Below are positions 61,750-64,000 of a stretch of 64,000 bases of DNA, piece after piece (position 1 is the first letter of the stretch; every line of letters starts with the position of its first letter). This stretch comes from an uncultured Selenomonadales bacterium. Its GTDB lineage: Bacteria > Bacillota > Negativicutes > Acidaminococcales > Acidaminococcaceae. Position numbers and translations under genes: made by a program. The DNA lies in assembly GCA_900315345.1 (NCBI GenBank), contig OMYP01000003.1:62001-126000 (forward strand). Reading direction: 5' to 3'. The notes under the pieces are model-generated. The model saw only the letters and a list, made by a program, of their open reading frames with translations, was not told the origin of the DNA and ran no database searches.

Positions 61750-62577
61750 ATGAAGAAAAAATTATTTACTTTTCTTTTGCTTGCGGCAATGACCGTTCAG
61801 TGCGCAGCCTTCGCCGGGAGTTTTTCGCGCGAAGCGGAGGAAGGGAATGCAAATAAAAATTCTTACGGTGCGGAACAGTACGCCCACACCGGCGCCCCTG
61901 ATGTGCCCCGGGAAGCAAAACATTACGGGGCTGCAGATAAAATTTTTCTGGGTACATGGGAGTGCACCAACGATACAAATTCCAGGCTGACGATACAGGA
62001 AGCCGATCCCCAAACAGGGGGCTACCACGCGGACTTTTTCTTTTACCGTATTGCCAACGCCGATGCCTATGCCAATATTAATATCAATGGCAAGCAGCTG
62101 GATATCAACCAGGGAACTGTCAACGATAATTATGATTTTCGCGGCATATTTACACAGATTCCCGGCGGTATCCGCTTTACCCTTACCGAATCCGCGTTTA
62201 CCTATCTGAAGCCGGGCCAGGTGTTTGAATACAAGCGGATGCAGGGGCCAAAGATTAAAGACTCGGACATCCTGGGTCTTTGGTCAAAACGCAGCTGGGT
62301 GGATTCAAAAATTGTTGGTTACGAATTCATGAAAGGAAACCAGTGGATTGCCTACGGGCCCAATTACAATCCCAGCCAGAACACCAAATACAGCGGCATG
62401 GCACCGGTGGCCACCGGTCATTACCAGGTGCAGCACGAAGGAAGTTATAATCCGTCCTTTAAGCTTTTCGAAGCAAACGGAAGCTTTCACGCATACATTG
62501 CCATTGAAACAGACAAGAATGACGGAAGCACCGGCCTGACAGTAAATGGCATGGGGCCGGATTTTTATAAAGACTGA
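61750..62577 (+). CDS. Secreted hypothetical protein
   Basis: A 275-residue protein with signal peptide (KKKLFTFLLLAAMTVQCAAF, cleavage near AFA). The mature part is beta-rich with two similar lipocalin-like stretches: FLGTWECTNDTNSRLTIQE and DILGLWSKRSWVDSKIVGYEF, each followed by beta strands, suggesting two repeats of a small barrel. ATG at 61750 gives a standard signal peptide; GTG at 61741 is the alternative. No family recognised. Confidence 0.7.
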   Translation: MKKKLFTFLLLAAMTVQCAAFAGSFSREAEEGNANKNSYGAEQYAHTGAPDVPREAKHYGAADKIFLGTWECTNDTNSRLTIQEADPQTGGYHADFFFYRIANADAYANININGKQLDINQGTVNDNYDFRGIFTQIPGGIRFTLTESAFTYLKPGQVFEYKRMQGPKIKDSDILGLWSKRSWVDSKIVGYEFMKGNQWIAYGPNYNPSQNTKYSGMAPVATGHYQVQHEGSYNPSFKLFEANGSFHAYIAIETDKNDGSTGLTVNGMGPDFYKD

Positions 62578-62662
62578 AGTTTTGTACTTATGATTTATCT
62601 GACAATATTTTGCTTTCCATTTTTTCTGCTCACATGATAGCATAATTATTTTGACATTTCCG

Positions 62663-62684
62663 AAGCGAACCTGTTTCGCTTTTT
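62663..62684 (+). terminator. Hairpin with T run 12 nt before the VOC gene
   Basis: AAGCGAA (62663-62669) pairs with TTCGCTT (62675-62681) then TTTG. It probably ends the secreted-protein run; its closeness to the next ribosome site (GAGAGG) also allows leader attenuation. Confidence 0.55.
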
Positions 62685-62695
62685 GAGAGGACACT

Positions 62696-63073
62696 ATGCA
62701 AATCACAACGCTGGATCATTTTGTAATTACAACTAAAAATTTGGAAGAATGCCTGCAGTTTTATACGGATACTCTGGGCATGGAGAAAAAAATTACAAAC
62801 GGCCGCTATTCTTTATGGTTTGGTTCCCAGAAGATAAATATCCACACCCGCCCGGCGGAATTTTTGCCCGCCGCCGCCCAACCGACGCCCGGCAGCCTTG
62901 ACTTATGTTTTGAAATTGAAGGCGACATAGAAACGGCCCTGGCAGAACTGAAAAAGAAAAACGCCCCGCTGGTCACCGGTATCGTGGAACGTAACGGGGC
63001 AAAAGGGAAGATGCGCAGCATTTACCTGCGGGACCCGGACGGGAATTTGATTGAGCTGGCGTCGTACCGGTAA
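62696..63073 (+). CDS. VOC family (glyoxalase/bleomycin-resistance type) protein
   Basis: A 125-residue protein made of two beta-alpha-beta-beta-beta modules. Likely metal ligands His8 (LDHFVIT), His50 (NIHTRP) and Glu120 (LIELASY) are visible. DPDGNLIEL is the family hallmark. Substrate cannot be predicted; related proteins include dioxygenases, epimerases and drug-binding proteins. GAGAGG precedes ATG. Confidence 0.85.
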   Translation: MQITTLDHFVITTKNLEECLQFYTDTLGMEKKITNGRYSLWFGSQKINIHTRPAEFLPAAAQPTPGSLDLCFEIEGDIETALAELKKKNAPLVTGIVERNGAKGKMRSIYLRDPDGNLIELASYR

Positions 63074-63109
63074 CAAACTGTCGCACAAATTCTCAGGAGA
63101 GAAGAACTT

Positions 63110-63757
63110 ATGAAAAAATACAAAGCAGTTATTTTTGATTTGGACGGAACGCTGTTAGACACATTAAAAGACCTGCAGGAAGGAACCAATTACGCCCTGC
63201 GGGTAAACGGCATGCCGGAACGGACCCTGGATGAAATTCGCCGGTTTGTAGGAAGCGGCGCCCGAAAGCTCATCGAGCGGGTGATCCCCGGTTGCGAAAA
63301 AGAAGGCGTCTTTGAAAAGGTAATGGAAGATTTCGGCGTGTATTATAAAGAACATTGTAAGGATAATACGGCGCCTTATCCCGGCATAATGGAAATGCTT
63401 ACGGAACTGAAGAGCCGCGGTTACGCCTTGGGCGTTGTTTCCAACAAACCGGACTTTGCGGTGCAGGAACTGATTCCTGAATATTTTCCCGATACCTTCG
63501 CTTCCGTTTCCGGGGAACGGAAGGGCGTTGCCAAAAAGCCGGCGCCGGACCTGATTTATGAAGCCATAAAAAAGCTGGGCGTTACGAAAGAAGAAGCCAT
63601 CTATGTAGGGGATTCGGAAGTGGACCTGGAAGCCGCAGCCAACGCAGGCATTCCCTGCATCAGCGTTTCCTGGGGATTTAAAGGCCGGGAATTTCTGGAA
63701 GAGCATAATGCCAAAATCATTGTGGACACACCGGAAGAAATTCTTGCGTATGTATAA
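63110..63757 (+). CDS. HAD-family phosphatase, phosphoglycolate phosphatase (Gph) type
   Basis: A 215-residue HAD protein with motif I FDLDGTLLDT (nucleophile Asp10, Asp12), a helical cap domain (about 18-80), motif II VVSNKP, motif III Lys near KKPAPD, and motif IV VGDSEVDLEAA. Gph-type enzymes dephosphorylate 2-phosphoglycolate from DNA repair, but the family is broad and the substrate is uncertain. AGGAGAG precedes ATG. Confidence 0.85.
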   Translation: MKKYKAVIFDLDGTLLDTLKDLQEGTNYALRVNGMPERTLDEIRRFVGSGARKLIERVIPGCEKEGVFEKVMEDFGVYYKEHCKDNTAPYPGIMEMLTELKSRGYALGVVSNKPDFAVQELIPEYFPDTFASVSGERKGVAKKPAPDLIYEAIKKLGVTKEEAIYVGDSEVDLEAAANAGIPCISVSWGFKGREFLEEHNAKIIVDTPEEILAYV

Positions 63758-63775
63758 GTAAGGAGAATGGATAAA

Positions 63776-64000
63776 ATGCAACAAAAACCGCATCTACATA
63801 TCATCGCAACCGGTGGAACCATTGCCGGAACAGCCGGGGCCGCATCGGCCACTGTAGGATATAAGGCAGGGGAGTTGACTGTGGACCAGCTGATCGCTTC
63901 CGTCCCCGGACTGGAAGGCCTGGCGGAGCTCTCCGGGGAGCAGCTGTGCAACATTGACAGCAAAGACATGCAGGAAAGTATCTGGCTGAGGCTGGCAAAG
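63776..64000 (+). CDS. L-asparaginase, N-terminal part (cut by window end)
   Basis: 75 codons visible. HIIATGGTIAGTA contains the first catalytic threonine motif (TGGTIAG) of type I/II asparaginases, followed by YKAGELTVDQLI and NIDSKDM. It hydrolyses asparagine to aspartate and ammonia. No signal peptide is evident, which suggests a cytosolic form. ATG at 63776 has AAGGAG 10 nt upstream; an in-frame ATG at 63767 sits too close to it. The second catalytic motif lies outside the window. Confidence 0.9.
   Translation, partial: MQQKPHLHIIATGGTIAGTAGAASATVGYKAGELTVDQLIASVPGLEGLAELSGEQLCNIDSKDMQESIWLRLAK

Overview
This window comes from a Negativicutes-type bacterium, a diderm Firmicute, most likely in or near the Acidaminococcaceae (inference). 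The housekeeping gene order and PolC-type replicase are Firmicute. A trimeric autotransporter with an extended signal peptide needs an outer membrane. Base composition looks near 50% GC and most genes lie on the + strand.

Region 1 (1-23.7 kb) is conserved core: the end of rpsB, tsf, pyrH, frr, a small protein, a 58-residue 2[4Fe-4S] ferredoxin, uppS, cdsA, dxr, rseP, ispG, proS, an MgtC-type protein, polC, then rimP-nusA-ylxR-L7Ae-infB-rbfA-nrnA-truB-ribF-rpsO. It covers translation, isoprenoid and undecaprenyl synthesis, phospholipid precursors and replication. PolC lacks the usual inserted proofreading exonuclease, and IF2 carries a long Gln/Asn/Gly/Arg-rich repeat tract.

Region 2 (23.7-30.9 kb) holds a DUF512 radical-SAM protein, a corrinoid adenosyltransferase, der, plsY, an ACT-domain protein, hom and thrB, followed by an intact tRNA-Pro(GGG) with its own promoter and terminator.

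Region 3 (30.9-41.4 kb) is the standout. A single 9.8-kb gene for a 3276-residue trimeric autotransporter adhesin lies between the intact tRNA-Pro and a displaced copy of that tRNA's 3' half plus its terminator. The two copies are 96 bp each, align without gaps, and start in the anticodon loop. This is the footprint expected of tRNA-targeted integration, yet no integrase is visible. The adhesin also continues about 68 residues past its outer-membrane anchor as a predicted coiled coil.

Region 4 (41.4-44.9 kb) holds small orphan genes: a minus-strand 78-residue protein, two unrecognised acidic, Trp-rich proteins, an S4-domain protein and a zinc-ribbon protein.

Region 5 (44.9-52.7 kb) returns to recognisable functions: prfC, a WecG/TagA-type glycosyltransferase, psd-pssA, a membrane GT2 glycosyltransferase, a minus-strand threonine aldolase and maf. 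A roughly 220-bp imperfect palindrome lies just upstream of the aldolase.

Region 6 (52.7-62.6 kb) is a run of envelope and zinc-ribbon proteins of unknown function: a TMEM43-like protein with an apparent A7 frameshift, zinc-ribbon membrane proteins, two paralogous secreted proteins, a lipoprotein, a DUF4428-like protein with a nearby decayed C-terminal relative, and two more secreted proteins. The window closes with a VOC-family protein, a Gph-type HAD phosphatase and the start of an asparaginase.
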